This document shows positions 37,822 to 50,087 of a DNA stretch of 64,000 bases, piece by piece; the stretch's first letter is position 1, and the number at the start of each line of letters is the position of its first letter. Source of the DNA: Schizochytrium sp. TIO01 (Eukaryota > Sar > Bigyra > Thraustochytrida > Thraustochytriidae); assembly GCA_004764695.1 (NCBI GenBank), contig SMSO01000007.1, positions 2,115,270-2,179,269 on the forward strand, read 5' to 3'. The notes under the pieces are model-generated. The model made no database searches. It was not told where the DNA came from and saw only the letters and a list, made by a program, of their open reading frames with translations. Both the position numbers and the translations under genes were made by a program.

Positions 37822-37880
37822 GATTCCTTGCCACGAGGGTTTCAGAGATCCCTTGCCACGAGGGTTTCAGAGATTCCTTG
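37822..37880. repeat. 25-base direct repeat
   Basis: Two tandem 25-base units begin GATTCCTTGCC and GATCCCTTGCC and share the rest (ACGAGGGTTTCAGA). A third partial unit (GATTCCTTG) follows. Confidence 0.9.
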
Positions 37881-38362
37881 TTATATGTATATGTATATAT
37901 GTATAAGACTATATCGCAGGTGTTTGTGTTCTTCTTGAAGAGCTTAATCGGTGGCCGTTTGTGTCTTCGTAACTTGTGCGATTGGAGGGCATTCAGAGAG
38001 GTATGCTATTTTATTGATTTATGAAAGGAAACTTGAACCAAAGTGCAACTCAGTAGGTACCTAATTCTATGAAATTTAGCTTGAAGTTCAACTTCAAAAC
38101 AATTACTATGAAGCATGTGTAAGGCCCATCTTTACACAATGTGGAATTGGGATAAATAGAATAAAATGGGGGCAGCTTGCCAAACTTTCTTTACGCTTCC
38201 GCTCAAGCACGACCCCTTCTCTTTAGAGATTGCTCTACATTTAGAAACCCTATGTTGACAAGAGACCAACGCCAAATCTAGGAGGTTCTGTGGCGGTTCT
38301 CAAGTGGTTCTTTTAGCTTCTTGGGAGAGCTGCGGTACGCTCTTTTATTTTATTTTATTTTT

Positions 38363-38389
38363 TCAATTTCATTTTTAAAATGAAATTGA
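38363..38389. repeat. 13-base inverted repeat in an AT island
   Basis: Arms TCAATTTCATTTT and AAAATGAAATTGA are exact reverse complements separated by a single T. It lies inside the AT-rich block 38340-38530. Confidence 0.9.
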
Positions 38390-41300
38390 TTGTAGAAATT
38401 TTTTAATAGTTAAAACTAGATATATGTGTTTAATTAAAAATAAAATTAAAAAATATGAAGGTAAAGAGCAATGTTTCGAATATCTTTCTTCTTACTGTAT
38501 ATTTATTTATTTATTTTAAAGCTATCTGTACCATAATGAAATGAATGTCTTGCGAATGTCATGCGAACCTAACAATGAGAAGGCCTGGCGGGTCCGTAGC
38601 TTACCCCCCCCCCTCCCACCCACCCCAATAAACTAAAAGCAAATATCTTGCGATTGCAATGCCGATTCTTCAGCTCTCGGCTCTTATTAGTCCTCAGTGC
38701 GATGCTATTGTCAAACAAGCTTTTTGTGAGGACGCTGTAGCAGTGTTTCACAACTCATCACATGTCCCTTTCTTTCCCAAGACTAGTACTCCCACGTTTT
38801 CACTGTTCTTCTGCATCAACTATTTTGTATGTTCCCAGGATGTAATATTATTTGTACAAAGAGTGTCATCCAAAATGAAGATTACAGTCCTGTTAGTTCT
38901 CACTATGAAAGTCTTCGATATATGCCAGCCAAAAAGCCCAAAAGAATGCATCCCTTTCAATTCTGGAAACCTCGAAAGCTGGCGTTGAAACGTTCAATTT
39001 TTAGGTATAGCGCCCTGCAAATGAACAGTTTCTTCAAGATACCTAATTCGCATTTCTGCATTAAGATACACTTTCGTTCATAATCGGTAATTGCGGAGCA
39101 AATGGTATATAACAATTGACGGGAAAAACTCTCAAGACTCGAGACTCCATTGCTAAAAGCTAAAGACCTTGTATTGGTTACGCAACTAAAAAGCAATTAT
39201 GTTATACCTGATCGCCACCAACTTGTGCACGTTCAATTTTATGAATCCAAGTTCCTCCTAGCTGCTTCTCCTAGCTGCTTCTCCTAGACATTTTTTTCTT
39301 CCTGTGCCACAGTGTCAGGTAATGACAGAAGGTACATATTATGCCCTCTATTTCTACTTCTTCGCAAACCTGGAATATCTGAAACAAATCATAGTTATGG
39401 GAGTAGATCTTACTAGTTTGTGCTGAAGAGACCTTAAGCAATTTAGTTCTTGTGCTGAGTAAGTATTTACTCTTTTCTAAATGCCTGGTGGGCTGAGACA
39501 TGTCTATCCTTTTTCTCTAGGGACGGTTTTCACATTTAGATTATTTGAGCTAAAGTATCTGTACAGTTTAACGTCATTCTGAAGACTGACTATCTACGAT
39601 CTGCACTCAGCTTAATTTGAGAAAGACGCATTTGCAAGAATTTCCAAGAGATAGATTTTATAGCCTCGTGTCACATCAGGTTTGGGGGTTTAAAGAAAAA
39701 GATGTTATTTCTTATTTTGTCAATTCTTTAACACTTGCAAACGTAACTTCTGTGAGCTTGTTTCGATAGATTTAAAAAAATGCGATCAACGTTTGCAGCG
39801 AATGAACATATTATCATCTGTCTTTCAGGCTATTTGTCCTTTTAATTTATTTCTTTTTAAATTGGAATTTCCTCAAGGCTGCAGCCATCGGCAATACAAT
39901 CTCGTTTGCACGCGAATATACGTACCCATTTTTAACTTTACGCAGTAAATCGATTTGAAACCTAGTTTTCGTATGTGGCTTCCGATGTTTTGCAAAAACT
40001 ATAATCATTGACGTGAACACATGGAAAGAAGCTACCTTCTTGAGGCTTCTACTCCACATGTCATGCAGTTTATTATTGAATTTTCTGTTTCTTTTAAAAT
40101 GAAAATTTGGCTTTGCAAAGTATTCTAACTGCTTTGAATTTTAAGGCTTTCTAATGTTCAGTGCCTATACTTGAACCAAGCATAACTATTTAGGTCGCCA
40201 AAGTTTTATCATTTTTTAGATTGTTCCTCCACGAAACCCTTTACTTTAATTTCAAGAGAGTGAGATGGTCCCGCGTTGATAACCATCACGTTGGTGACAG
40301 GCTTTGCTTCTAGTTATAACCAAAGTCTCTACTATAAATGACAGTTACATATCACAAGAAGAACTTCGTACGCAGTTAATGATCTCTATTTACCTTTTAC
40401 TCGCTTCTACAAATTTAAATGCATCACGTAGCATTACAAAAACAAAAGAAATATTGGACACTTGATTTAATACGCTCTAAACTATGCTGTTAGATTTCCA
40501 AAAAGCCACAGCTTTCTAACAGAAAGTATTTGAGAGGAATCAAAATGAGTTTCTTTCAAAATGAGGGGAAAAGAACAAGCGAATACTGGCCAGTGGCGTC
40601 AATCAGCCTGGTGCTGCTGCTTAGGAGTTTCGCTTCTCTATGAGTCAGACTTCCAGCAAGCGTTTCCATGCGCTTTATTGATCAACGGCAAGGTGCCGAT
40701 ATAAGATTTGCTCAAAAACCCTTTGTAGTAACAGAAACGGGATTACACCAGCCACGACAACAGAACAGGGCTCGTTCAAAATGGTGCATCAGGCCCTGCA
40801 GCTCCTACGCCAAGGCTCTTAGGCGTCGTTTGAGGCTGATGGTCGCCACTTGCGCACGCGCACTTACCAGCGAATTTCAACCTGAGAGAGAGAGAGGGAG
40901 AAGAAGAGAAAAGAAAAATCTCAAACTTGTTCTGTGCCCGGGTGTCCATGGGGAAGGCGCTTTAAAAGCTTATACCACCAGTACTCCAAAGCAAAACCTC
41001 GAGCATACCGAGAGAAAGCGCACGCATAGCCCCGGGTCAATTTGGCGCTAGATTGCTTGGCTCACAAAGTGAGCTCAGCAAATCAAGCAAGTCTGCATAA
41101 TCCTCAAAGCAATAGCCTTTGGTCAAAACACCGGCAACCTCTTCCATCAACATGGCAGATAGATAAAACATTAAGAGATTGCGTCGGCAGCTACGTTCGT
41201 TCGGTGCAATAGCTGGCGTGACAGAATGTATAATAGAAATTTTCAGTCCATCATTAGCTTACTTTCTAACGAGCAGAAAGGCGTCTTTCTTTTATTCGAA

Positions 41301-42953
41301 TCGTGCTGAAGATCGAGTATTGCAATCAAATTAAACTGCACTACCTGTGCACCAGCATCCGAAGAACTAGTTTGAAACTTGAGGGGGTGGAGAGTAACAA
41401 TGTAGAGCTCACGATGGTATTTACATTCTATGGTACAATGGAACAAGAATGTAGAATGCGTAGTGCCTGGGCCAATGTTGGCATGCGCTCAAAAGTTTCT
41501 TCCGAGCCATTCAACCACCCAATCCCACGAAAGCTTACGCTAGTAATCGATTGAATCGAATACCATTACTAGCGTTTGCGGCAGTAAATAAAAGTAGGTA
41601 CCAGGGTACCCTACTATTTACAAGGCAGAGTAAGAAAGCATTTATTATTGATGAAATAGTAGCATAGTCTTATTGTAACCGATTAGAAAATCTTCTTTTA
41701 GGCATCACGAGTAGCAAAAAGATCAGGATACGAGGTCAACATATAAATCAATCGCTTGAGACCCGTTCTGACTCTCTTGGATTGAACCATTTGACTTCTT
41801 GGTGACTGTCACAGAGATTTAGAATCATGTCCGAAGAGAAGATCTATTTATTGTTGACTTATTAATCGTGGTGCTCGAAAACTTAGCCTTCCTATTTGAA
41901 TTAATCATTTAAAAAACAGCATTTCCTTTGAGCGGTATGGCGCGTGAGGAATTAATGTAGAGTTGGTTGATATTGTCAGTTACCCACATTCCACGTCGAA
42001 AATCAACGTAAACTGCTGACAGCTTAGGATATAAACTAAAAACATTTCGACTGCACATTAGAGCTGTCTTTTCATCTTCGTGGACCATAATACGTTCTTG
42101 GCTTCAGAATTCCTTGCATAACCATCTTGCACATGAAGGTTAAGTAAGCCAGCCAGCCAGCTAGCTTAGATATAGAGGTATAAAACTACATCTGTCTTCG
42201 GCATTTTAGCACAATTACCAATATTTATTTAGGGTTGCGCATCTTCTTTTTTTTTGTGTGCTGTGGGTAGAAATGGTAGTAGAATGTGTAATCCAACTAG
42301 ACGTCTACGTACCTCCTACTTAGGTATCCACTTACTTCTCTAGTAGTCAGCCCTCCTGATGATCTTGCTAAGTCCATACATTATTATTATTATTCAATCT
42401 TAAAATGTTTTAAAATTTAAAAAGAAAACGAAGGGAGACCACGCAGGATTTCCAAAGTAAGGGTAATCGTTGGTCACTTTGCCAGGGAAACATCGCTTAG
42501 GGGGCAAAGCACCGACGATTCGACGATCAAAGAGGAGTATAGATAACGACGGCGCTTCGACAACCGAGTGCTCGTCGGCTAGGCTCTGTGAGGCCAAGGA
42601 ATCGTTGGCGACTACCAATAAAGGGCCAGTGACTCTGGCAATTACGCTATATACTAAAAGTTGGGACTTATGAAGGTACACTGAGAAACTTGGTTGAAGT
42701 TGAATTGTAGCTGCGGAGGTTAAAAAGGTAGTGTAGTTGCGCAGCTGGAAAGGGAGATAGAAGGCAAAACAAGTCCATGGAGCTGTAGCTGACAAGACTT
42801 TAAATGATGATCATAAAGTTGGTGTCGCCCAACATGAGAATATAATACCATGGTACAAATTTTACATTTGCGTACATCATTATTACTATAATACATGTTA
42901 CGAAATTCGACTCTTCTTTCCAGGCATGTTCAGAGAGTCTGCGTTTTGTTTCT

Positions 42954-45900
42954 TCAAGAATGCTGTCGAAGATACCCTGTGATGACTTCTTTTGTCATAC
43001 CATTCTGAGTGCACTTGTTTGCAATGCTCAAATTGCTCATTGTTATTATAATCGGACAGATCAGTATTATTAAAAGGGTGTTCTTCCCAACTTGCAGGGG
43101 CAGAGGTTCTATGAAAATCACATGTTGAGTTTCACAATGTAGATAATAGGTATCTCCGCACGAAATGTTCGAAAGATTTGGCACAACTATGTCGTGCGCC
43201 GGATTAAGATTCTGCACAGCCCCAAGATCAACAATGCAAAATCCTGTGAGAGGCTTTCTTAGATACGTGTATTCTGTAGCATGAGCTTGAGCATCCTGAT
43301 GAAACGCATAGCAACACAGAATGTTTCAAGGGCTCCATCTATTCTTTCATCGGAGGTGTTGCTTGAAATTGGGAGAAAAGTAAGGGGCATGAACAAATCG
43401 TCCCTTGCTACAGGAATGCTCGGTACTACAGGATTCCCGTTCTCTTGGAAAACACCAAAAATATTTGATCTCTTATCGTACATATCTGTTTGCCTGAAGA
43501 TATTGATAGTCTCTCCTTGAGTGAAGTTTGTCTAAAGTTTTTCCTGAATATAGTCTTCCGTAGATTGGCCTGGGCGAAGTGTACAACCTGCATCACTCGT
43601 AATCTTAGAAATTCTCTCAGCGCAAATCGACTTTGGCGGACCTTCTTTCAACTGGTCTATGTCTCTTTAACGATTTAGGAGCAGCTGGAGGAGATAGAGT
43701 CTCTGTCATGTCAAGTTCCTCCGTCCGCTTGTACACGATTCGCCATGATTAATCAGCTTTGCAAATGTTGCAATTTGACGATAGTACTGCTCCAAATCAG
43801 GTGTTTCAATAGAAGACAAGCTTTCAAAAAACTTTATCTAGAGGGGAATATGTTGTAAAAGATGGAGTTTCAGAGTACGCGTGTTGGCAGTCAAAAACAA
43901 AATTCGGTAGCGTCCAACAAAGCGCACGAACTCTCGTATTTCCTCTTCCAGAGCCTGATTTGCTTGGGCGTTCATTGCGCGTCTAGACAGCTCGTGTCTT
44001 ACTCGCGCTGCAGAACTCAGAGCCCAGTTAATAGGGCCTAAAGGCATCACATAAATTCAAGATCTTTGACGCTTGGCTAGGAGACAGTATATTCCATATT
44101 ATGCGGACAGAAGACCCTGGGAAAGGAACGCGTAGTCCTTTCCGTCAACAAGGGCAGCCTGGAAAGCAGAATCGTGAAATCCGCCTGTCCTTATTAGAAA
44201 CGTGTCTAAGAAAGCACGAACTGCCAAAGTTGGAGTTGTTAAAATATTTGGCTGACGTTTCCAGACTGCCTCAAAACCTTCGACACTTCGACCCGTGCAG
44301 ATTGACAAGTTCAATATCGTATCTCTCAGTGGACCTAAGTAATGGGTAGGACGTACATCACAAGGTAGAGTAAATATCGATTTGTGTCTTTTACAAAGTT
44401 ATCAGCTTTACTACTTAGAACTGCATGCACTTCACGAAAATCACCAGCATGAATTCCAAAAGTGGATCCAATATTCTTCTGCTTCTCTCCTCCTTCCTAG
44501 TAACCAAAACCCATGATCTGGATATGGTAATTCATTATACTATTATACTATTATACAGATCCCGTATTGCGTTCACATCACGTAAGTTCGACCATGGCAT
44601 TGACTTGCCATCTTAAAGATGCTGGTGTCCGCTGAGCAAAATCTGCATCGTGTATTCACCTTTATGCCTGCAGCCAAATCGAGCTCCTTATAATCACCAA
44701 GAAATGCGCTCAATATAGGTATAGCACGGATTTACTGTTCGCCGACAAATCTGAAATGTAAACCTCCGCGATTGAAGGCAACTACTGGCCAAGCTCGAAA
44801 AAGCTCGTCAATTGGAAGCTGGACATACTGACAATCTGTCCATTTGTGACACCCCCCGCTGACTCCATTGGGACACCCTTAGGTGTAGGTGGAACGTCAA
44901 CATATCCCAGAACTCAATTTGAAGCTACCCTTTTGCTAGATGACTCACGGAACCAGTTCATAATCTGAACAATGGGGCAGCGAGTAGCCGCACCGGCTTC
45001 GACTACATGTGCATCATTTATGTAGATCACTAACAGGGAATACTCTTAGGGAATTGTCAATATTGACTCCGGACCAACCACGCTTCAAACTTTCATAGGG
45101 AGTTTTCGCGAGGAGGTCTTTTGCACGGGAACGAACTCCAGCTTACACATCCGAGAATCGCTGCCCATCTTGAAAACTTACATACATATGAGTTGAGAAG
45201 TGATTGTTCGGTGATGCTCTTGTAGCAATAATTTCGTCCTTTGCTAGAACGTCAGGAGCATTCAGTACATCATGAACAAGAATGATAGAGTCGCACAGAG
45301 AAACTGTGTAGATCTTTTCGCTAGAATGGGTCAAATTCTGTCCATTTAACTTTGCATATCATATTTAGAATCCCATTTCAGGCCAGTGTAGCCAGCTGCT
45401 GCTAAAAGAAGTTTTTTTTCTTGTGCGCTGATTACGAGGTTACTTAATACCCTTCCCAAGATGAAATCTATATTCTCTTGAGTTAAGAGGCCTTCTCTTT
45501 TCCCTGTACAAAGGTGATCTGTTATACTGTTTGCGACGGATTGGACCAAACTATTTGCTGCAATCATTGTGCTAGCACGTTTGGCACAGGATTAACACAA
45601 TCCAGTGCAAGAGCTCCAATATGTTCACCTCGCTTGATAGCGTTGGCACGGCATTTGTCTAGATCACAAAGATGCGTGCGGATGAAATTACGAAGTTCAC
45701 AGGTACCCTTAAGATGCACGTTGACCTTGACCAGTCCGTCTATTGAGATGCGAATCGGTAGTCCCACAACCAAGCAATTTTCAGCATATGTGTTGAACGA
45801 AGTATCTTGAAGTTCTGAACTCTCATCATCGTCATCATCATCATATGATACTGGGTTCCGGCTTCCCTCCGTGTATAAATCCTGGACACCTAGTTGATCG

Positions 45901-46659
45901 TGAAAAGGAATTCATTGTGAAGCTTGCGTTAAGGGGGGCGGAGGAGCTGCCTGTGATGACGGTCGTGCTCCAGATTGCAGCAAACCTTGGCTTGAATCTG
46001 AAGAGGTTGCAACACTTTCAGTTCCCTCGTGGCCTGGGCGATCAAATGCTCGACCAGGTTTGTGTTTTTATTTAGTGTTTTGTTGAGACAGCATTGTCTC
46101 AACAAGCTCTCGAGCTTGCCTTGTATACATACCTATGTCCCGAGGAGGTCTCCATGTTCCTGGGTCAAAAGGGCACTGATGTTAGTACTTGATGACATCG
46201 CTCAGGAGTACGCTCGTATCTAGGACGATGCGGTTGTAGAATATAGAGGATCTGGATTTGCACGAATCGTCACAACGAACATGACCAACAAAGAGAGACT
46301 CACAAGGAGCAACGAAAAAGGCAAAACCTGCACGCATACACTCTTCTACTAGATAATTGTAGTTGAGTACTTCTTCAACTCATGTGCTCATGAAAGTTGC
46401 GTTCATCTTTGGGCTGTTCGCACCAGTGACACCTATCTCCAACGTCGAGCTTGCACGGAGTCACAAGAGAAAAACTTGAAGGGACGCCCGACTCGGCGCA
46501 TGTTTGACGAGCAATCAATGCTTTGGTTGACTCGATTCTACAACCCTGTGGATGTTCTATTTTTTCGCCCAGCCAGATTGAGTTTGCTCTTGGTGTCCGA
46601 TCAACTCTTTGTCTTTCATTAGCCCAAAAAAACTCTGCGTTTTTTGTTCGATTTTCCAT
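42954..46659 (-). pseudogene. Decayed DDE-type transposase-like gene (Plavaka/KDZ/CACTA-like motif order)
   Basis: On the minus strand, long coding-like stretches follow one another in all three frames, broken by at least five frameshifts and about fifteen in-frame stops. One frame runs from about 46379 to 45564 with three stops, another from about 44390 to 43259 with seven. In order I see a C-x2-C/H-x-H cluster (RCHWCEQ..NFHEHMS, near 46390), an acidic spacer (poly-D, about 45830), ALALDCVNPVPN (about 45580), IPILSAFLGDYKELD followed by CRFC (44640-44735), and LKLHLLQHIPL..IKFFESLSSIET (43780-43880). The last two resemble the 'P-la-y-D-E...CP.C' and 'K.H...H....FGS...TE' segments of Plavaka, KDZ and CACTA-type transposases. 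I found no terminal inverted repeats or target duplication. Being decayed coding sequence is well supported; the family name is tentative. Confidence 0.55.
46081..46104. repeat. 10-base perfect inverted repeat with 4-base loop
   Basis: TGTTGAGACA, loop GCAT, TGTCTCAACA. It is followed at once by the shorter palindrome AAGCTC-TC-GAGCTT. It lies within the decayed transposase-like gene, so it may be chance or a remnant of element structure. Confidence 0.85.
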
Positions 46660-47656
46660 AGACCATAGACTGATTATGAGAGTAGGTAGTTCGTTAGAGA
46701 GGCTGGGTTCCGCGATATATTAACGTTTATATTAGGTATAGCACTAGTCAATCATTAGGGTTCCTTCAACTCGAGAGTGTTAAACATAACTTCATAAAAG
46801 AACCAAGCTTCAAAAATGGGTATTTTCTGTTGAAATCTCTAAGTCGTGAATAATCTCTGCTATAAGTACTACGTTTGCATGCTGCCTGCCGTCCTTCGAG
46901 AGCTTGGTAAATGTCGCGTATTTTCACTCCGTCGTTTCTTGATTCGCTGTTTCGTCATCACACTAAGCTTGCTTATTCTCACATTAACACGCAGCAGCAG
47001 CAGCAACAACAACAATGGGTGTCAACAGCCTCTGATCACTCCATTCCCCTCAACCTGCTGACCTTCACAACAGTGCTCTAATAAACAAATCAGCAAGCTG
47101 GTCTCTGGCTAACATCATGCTCGAGGCAGATGATCTTCAAGTTGAGAATCTACAACTCACAAAGAACTCCCACCCCTATAATAACCTAATTTTTCAGTCC
47201 AACTAAGTTGCCAACAGAAAGGCAGCTCCTGCAAGAAAATAAATAGATATTTTATCTATTTGCAAATGAGTGAATGAATGAATGAATGAAAAGTGTATAG
47301 GTGCGGAGCATTACAAATAGCGCCTAGTATTATAAAAAAGGCATATCAGGTGAGTGAAACTCGAGTGATCGCGTAAGAGGTTAATTTCTATACGATCCAC
47401 TCTTTGTTGTACCAGCATAAGTGCCTTTATAGATGTGCGTGTGTATGTGTAAGCGCTAAGGACGGATGGGTCGAACGAGTTCAGGATAAATGAATGCCTG
47501 AGTACTTGGTTGAATGAATCAATGAATTGCACATACAAATATGGGCATGCAACAAAAGTTTTTGAGACACAAAGAGTAGGGCGTCTTATATGCGTGATGG
47601 TGATAACGTTGGCAAGAGTGGAATGAAGGGCAGCTGTGACGGCTTGCGGGAATGAT
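46660..47656. other. Intergenic stretch, no gene seen
   Basis: It lies between the decayed element and the 3' end of the zinc-finger gene. It has a short CAG/CAA run near 46993-47016 and a short AATG run at 47270-47290. The last few hundred bases are probably 3' flank of the zinc-finger gene. Confidence 0.5.
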
Positions 47657-49147
47657 CTACAGGGGGTCCATCATTGAAGATGGTTGCCCCAACATGGGCA
47701 TATTCAAATTGGTCGATGTAGGTTCCTTCGCACCGGAAGCAGGGATAGGCACGCCCACAGGCTTCAAAGGATCCTCAGCGTCAAGTGCCCCTGAGTCAGA
47801 CTGCGCCTGGATCTCCTCTTTCGTCCGTAAGTGCACCCTGCGCAGATGAGACTTCAGATTTGATTTGTGGCTGGAACGTTTGCCGCACTCAGGGCATTTG
47901 TAAGGCGCAAGACGCTGATGTACTGTCCGAAAGTGGTTGCGAAGGTTGCTTCTTTGCGTGAAGCGCTTATCACACACATTGCACGTGAACGGACGGCGGC
48001 CATCATGGACTGTTGCAATGTGTACTGTGAGGGATTTTTTCTCTGAGAAGCTTCTGTCGCAGCGAGGACATGTAAAGTCACGTTGCTTGTTGTGCACGTT
48101 GCGAATGTGGACCTGTAGTGTCTCAGGCAGACCAAAAGACTTATTACAGTGCTCGCAGACTTGGTCCCGGCGTTTCTGGTGAATCGTACGGATGTGGCGG
48201 TTTAGGTGCGACTGATTCGAGAAAAGTTTTCCACACTGAGAACAAACGTGCTGGGTGAGTCGCTTAGAAGGATGATCAAGATGCATATGCCTCAAAACGT
48301 CTTTGGTGGACGAGAATTGCTTCTTGCAAACCTCGCACGATACGTTGTGTTCCAAGTTTACATGTGTCATCAGCACCGTTCGATTTGGCGCAATCGACGC
48401 ACACACTGGGCACTTAACCGGCCCATCGATGTCCGCTTCCTGCAGCTGTTCCTCAATCTCTCCCGGAGTCGGCCCCCTTGACTCTGCTAACATAGCCTGA
48501 TACGGTCCTTGCGCTAGCGGCGTGCGAATGATATCATGTGGCTCCAAACCTGGATGTTGCTGCTGCTGTTGCTGTTGCTGCTGATCTCCACCCATCACCT
48601 GTTCCTGCAAAGCCTGCCCTTCGTGGCCTCCAACCTCGTCTGCCTCTTGAGGAATCATGCCCCCAGCATGCCTAGATAGCCTTCCTTGCATTGGATTCTC
48701 CTCTCCATTCCCATTCTGCAACTCCATCTGCATTTGGGTCTGCATTCCGAGGTGGTTTAGCTGAAGCTGTTGCGGATGCATGTGACGACTATCGAGGATG
48801 GGTACGTGTCCAGACTGACCGTTCGCTGCATCGATGTTGGTGACGTTCATGGCATCGTTGTGCGCGTCAACATTGGCGCTATTGGAGGCATCTAGGTCGA
48901 GGTGGTCATGCCCCATAAAATAGTCGGGCGCAACAGCGTCAAAGGTAGGCTGCATAGGCGGTTGGGGCGCGCGCATGTGATCGTCAGGGACTCGCACAGC
49001 GCCGTGGGATCGGAGAGGGGGCGGAGGGCGGTTTGTTAACATAGCCATGGCGAGATCTGCCTGAGGAGGTGAGGTTGAGGAGGAAGAGGAGCTGGACGAA
49101 AGAATTTCAGGAACATCGCGAGGACCAGAACGCTTTCGTTTGGACAT
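47657..49147 (-). CDS. C2H2 zinc-finger protein with seven fingers
   Basis: This single-exon, 496-residue protein is likely a nuclear nucleic-acid-binding regulator. The N-terminus has a basic cluster (KRKR, residues 3-6), a serine run and a long low-complexity region with a poly-Q tract (about 189-197). Seven C2H2 fingers follow, starting at about residues 246, 271, 302, 331, 360, 389 and 418 (for example CSQCGKLFSNQSHLNRHIRTIH). The last five repeat every 29 residues exactly, with linkers (KRRDQV, KQRDFT, GRRPFT, RLAPYK) related to but not identical with the usual TGEKP. The C-terminal tail is short and ends near the stop at 47657. The ELMO gene lies upstream on the same strand with a 940-base gap. 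The DNA target cannot be predicted here. Confidence 0.93.
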   Translation of the reverse strand: MSKRKRSGPRDVPEILSSSSSSSSTSPPQADLAMAMLTNRPPPPLRSHGAVRVPDDHMRAPQPPMQPTFDAVAPDYFMGHDHLDLDASNSANVDAHNDAMNVTNIDAANGQSGHVPILDSRHMHPQQLQLNHLGMQTQMQMELQNGNGEENPMQGRLSRHAGGMIPQEADEVGGHEGQALQEQVMGGDQQQQQQQQQHPGLEPHDIIRTPLAQGPYQAMLAESRGPTPGEIEEQLQEADIDGPVKCPVCASIAPNRTVLMTHVNLEHNVSCEVCKKQFSSTKDVLRHMHLDHPSKRLTQHVCSQCGKLFSNQSHLNRHIRTIHQKRRDQVCEHCNKSFGLPETLQVHIRNVHNKQRDFTCPRCDRSFSEKKSLTVHIATVHDGRRPFTCNVCDKRFTQRSNLRNHFRTVHQRLAPYKCPECGKRSSHKSNLKSHLRRVHLRTKEEIQAQSDSGALDAEDPLKPVGVPIPASGAKEPTSTNLNMPMLGQPSSMMDPL

Positions 49148-50087
49148 TTTCCAGGCAAAGACAGTGCAGCGCCAAGAAGGCGCAAACCAGAGGAACTACT
49201 GGCTTATGATAGCTCTTTGGCGCTCGATGTGCTTTCTTTCTTTCTTCTTTCTTTCTTCATGGTGTTCTTCGATTTTTCCTTCGGTCCATTAGTTCCATTT
49301 AAAAAAATTTAAGGTATTGTGTAAATTAGCCTCTGTAAGTGGAAAGTTTACTTTAACTCACTTCTAGCAATGGGCGCGTTAAAGCATAGACAGGCTTAGG
49401 GTACTCTTAATAGGTGGTTAGGAGGGAGGACCTGCTATAGTTAGAGGTAGGGAGGGCTCTAGGTGCGGGCTAGTTCCGATGCTAACCCTTAGGAGGTTGA
49501 ATTAGCAACTCGAGGGTGTGGAAAATATCTTCCTTGTAGTAGGCATTTTCTTCAAAGAAAGGAATTGAAGAAGTAGCGTAGCTGAGGGTAAAGATCTACC
49601 TATTGGCAGTATTCGACGAAATATGAACCACTGTCACAAGTCAGAGGCTACTTGTATTCATCATTTTACTTGGGTTAAAAGTTAAGTCCATGCATATCGC
49701 TTCTACTTCGATTTGAGCCTCTCTAACGCAACAGAGTCTCCTTCTATCAATACTTCTAATTGAGCAAATACCCAACTCAAAACATACCCTTCTATAGCTG
49801 GAATTGGTCTTGCGAAGAGGATCTTCTTGTCTCCAGTATTTATGATAAGGGCTATATAAATTTGGAGATTGCGATAAGAAGCAGGAGGAAGACAAAAGGC
49901 AGCCTGCTACAAAAGTTAGCAAGAATAAAACTACTGCCCAGAGGAAACAAAGGTGAGAAGAAAATAACATAACAAGAATTGTTTAATGGCCGAGCTATGA
50001 CTTCAAAAGAATGTGTGATATGATACCTGGAGTGGGACTGGGATTTGTAGAAGAATACGTTTGTTGTTAGGTGCATGCTTGCCTTCT
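49148..50087. other. Intergenic region between ELMO gene and zinc-finger gene
   Basis: It should hold the 3' flank of the ELMO gene and the promoter of the zinc-finger gene, both on the minus strand. A short TTTC run lies at about 49229-49258. No other gene is seen. Confidence 0.55.

Larger units (their letters stand above)
34570..42953. other. Gene-free stretch, less repeat-dense than the region to its left
   Basis: AT islands lie at about 35105-35285, 35680-35790 and 38340-38530, with a GAA run at 36625-36655. Open frames at 40668-41051 (+, 127 codons) and 42400-42795 (-, 131 codons) are repeat-free and could be relics of coding DNA, but I cannot match them to any family. No RNA gene is seen. 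Confidence 0.5.

Noticed and set aside
36785-38063. Repeated TAGGTACCTA palindromes (36785 and 38054) and other GGTACC sites
   Set aside because: GGTACC frequency over the window seems no higher than expected by chance, and the ten-base form occurs only twice.
40668-41051. 127-codon plus-strand open frame
   Set aside because: Not repeat-driven but shows no domain, no homologue I recognise and no supporting context; left as unassigned.
45560-45640. Segment KRGEHIGALALDCVNP recalling the GE-x-VG-x-x-AAQSIGEP motif of RNA polymerase largest subunits
   Set aside because: Only a few residues match, the surrounding sequence does not, and the context fits a transposase relic better.
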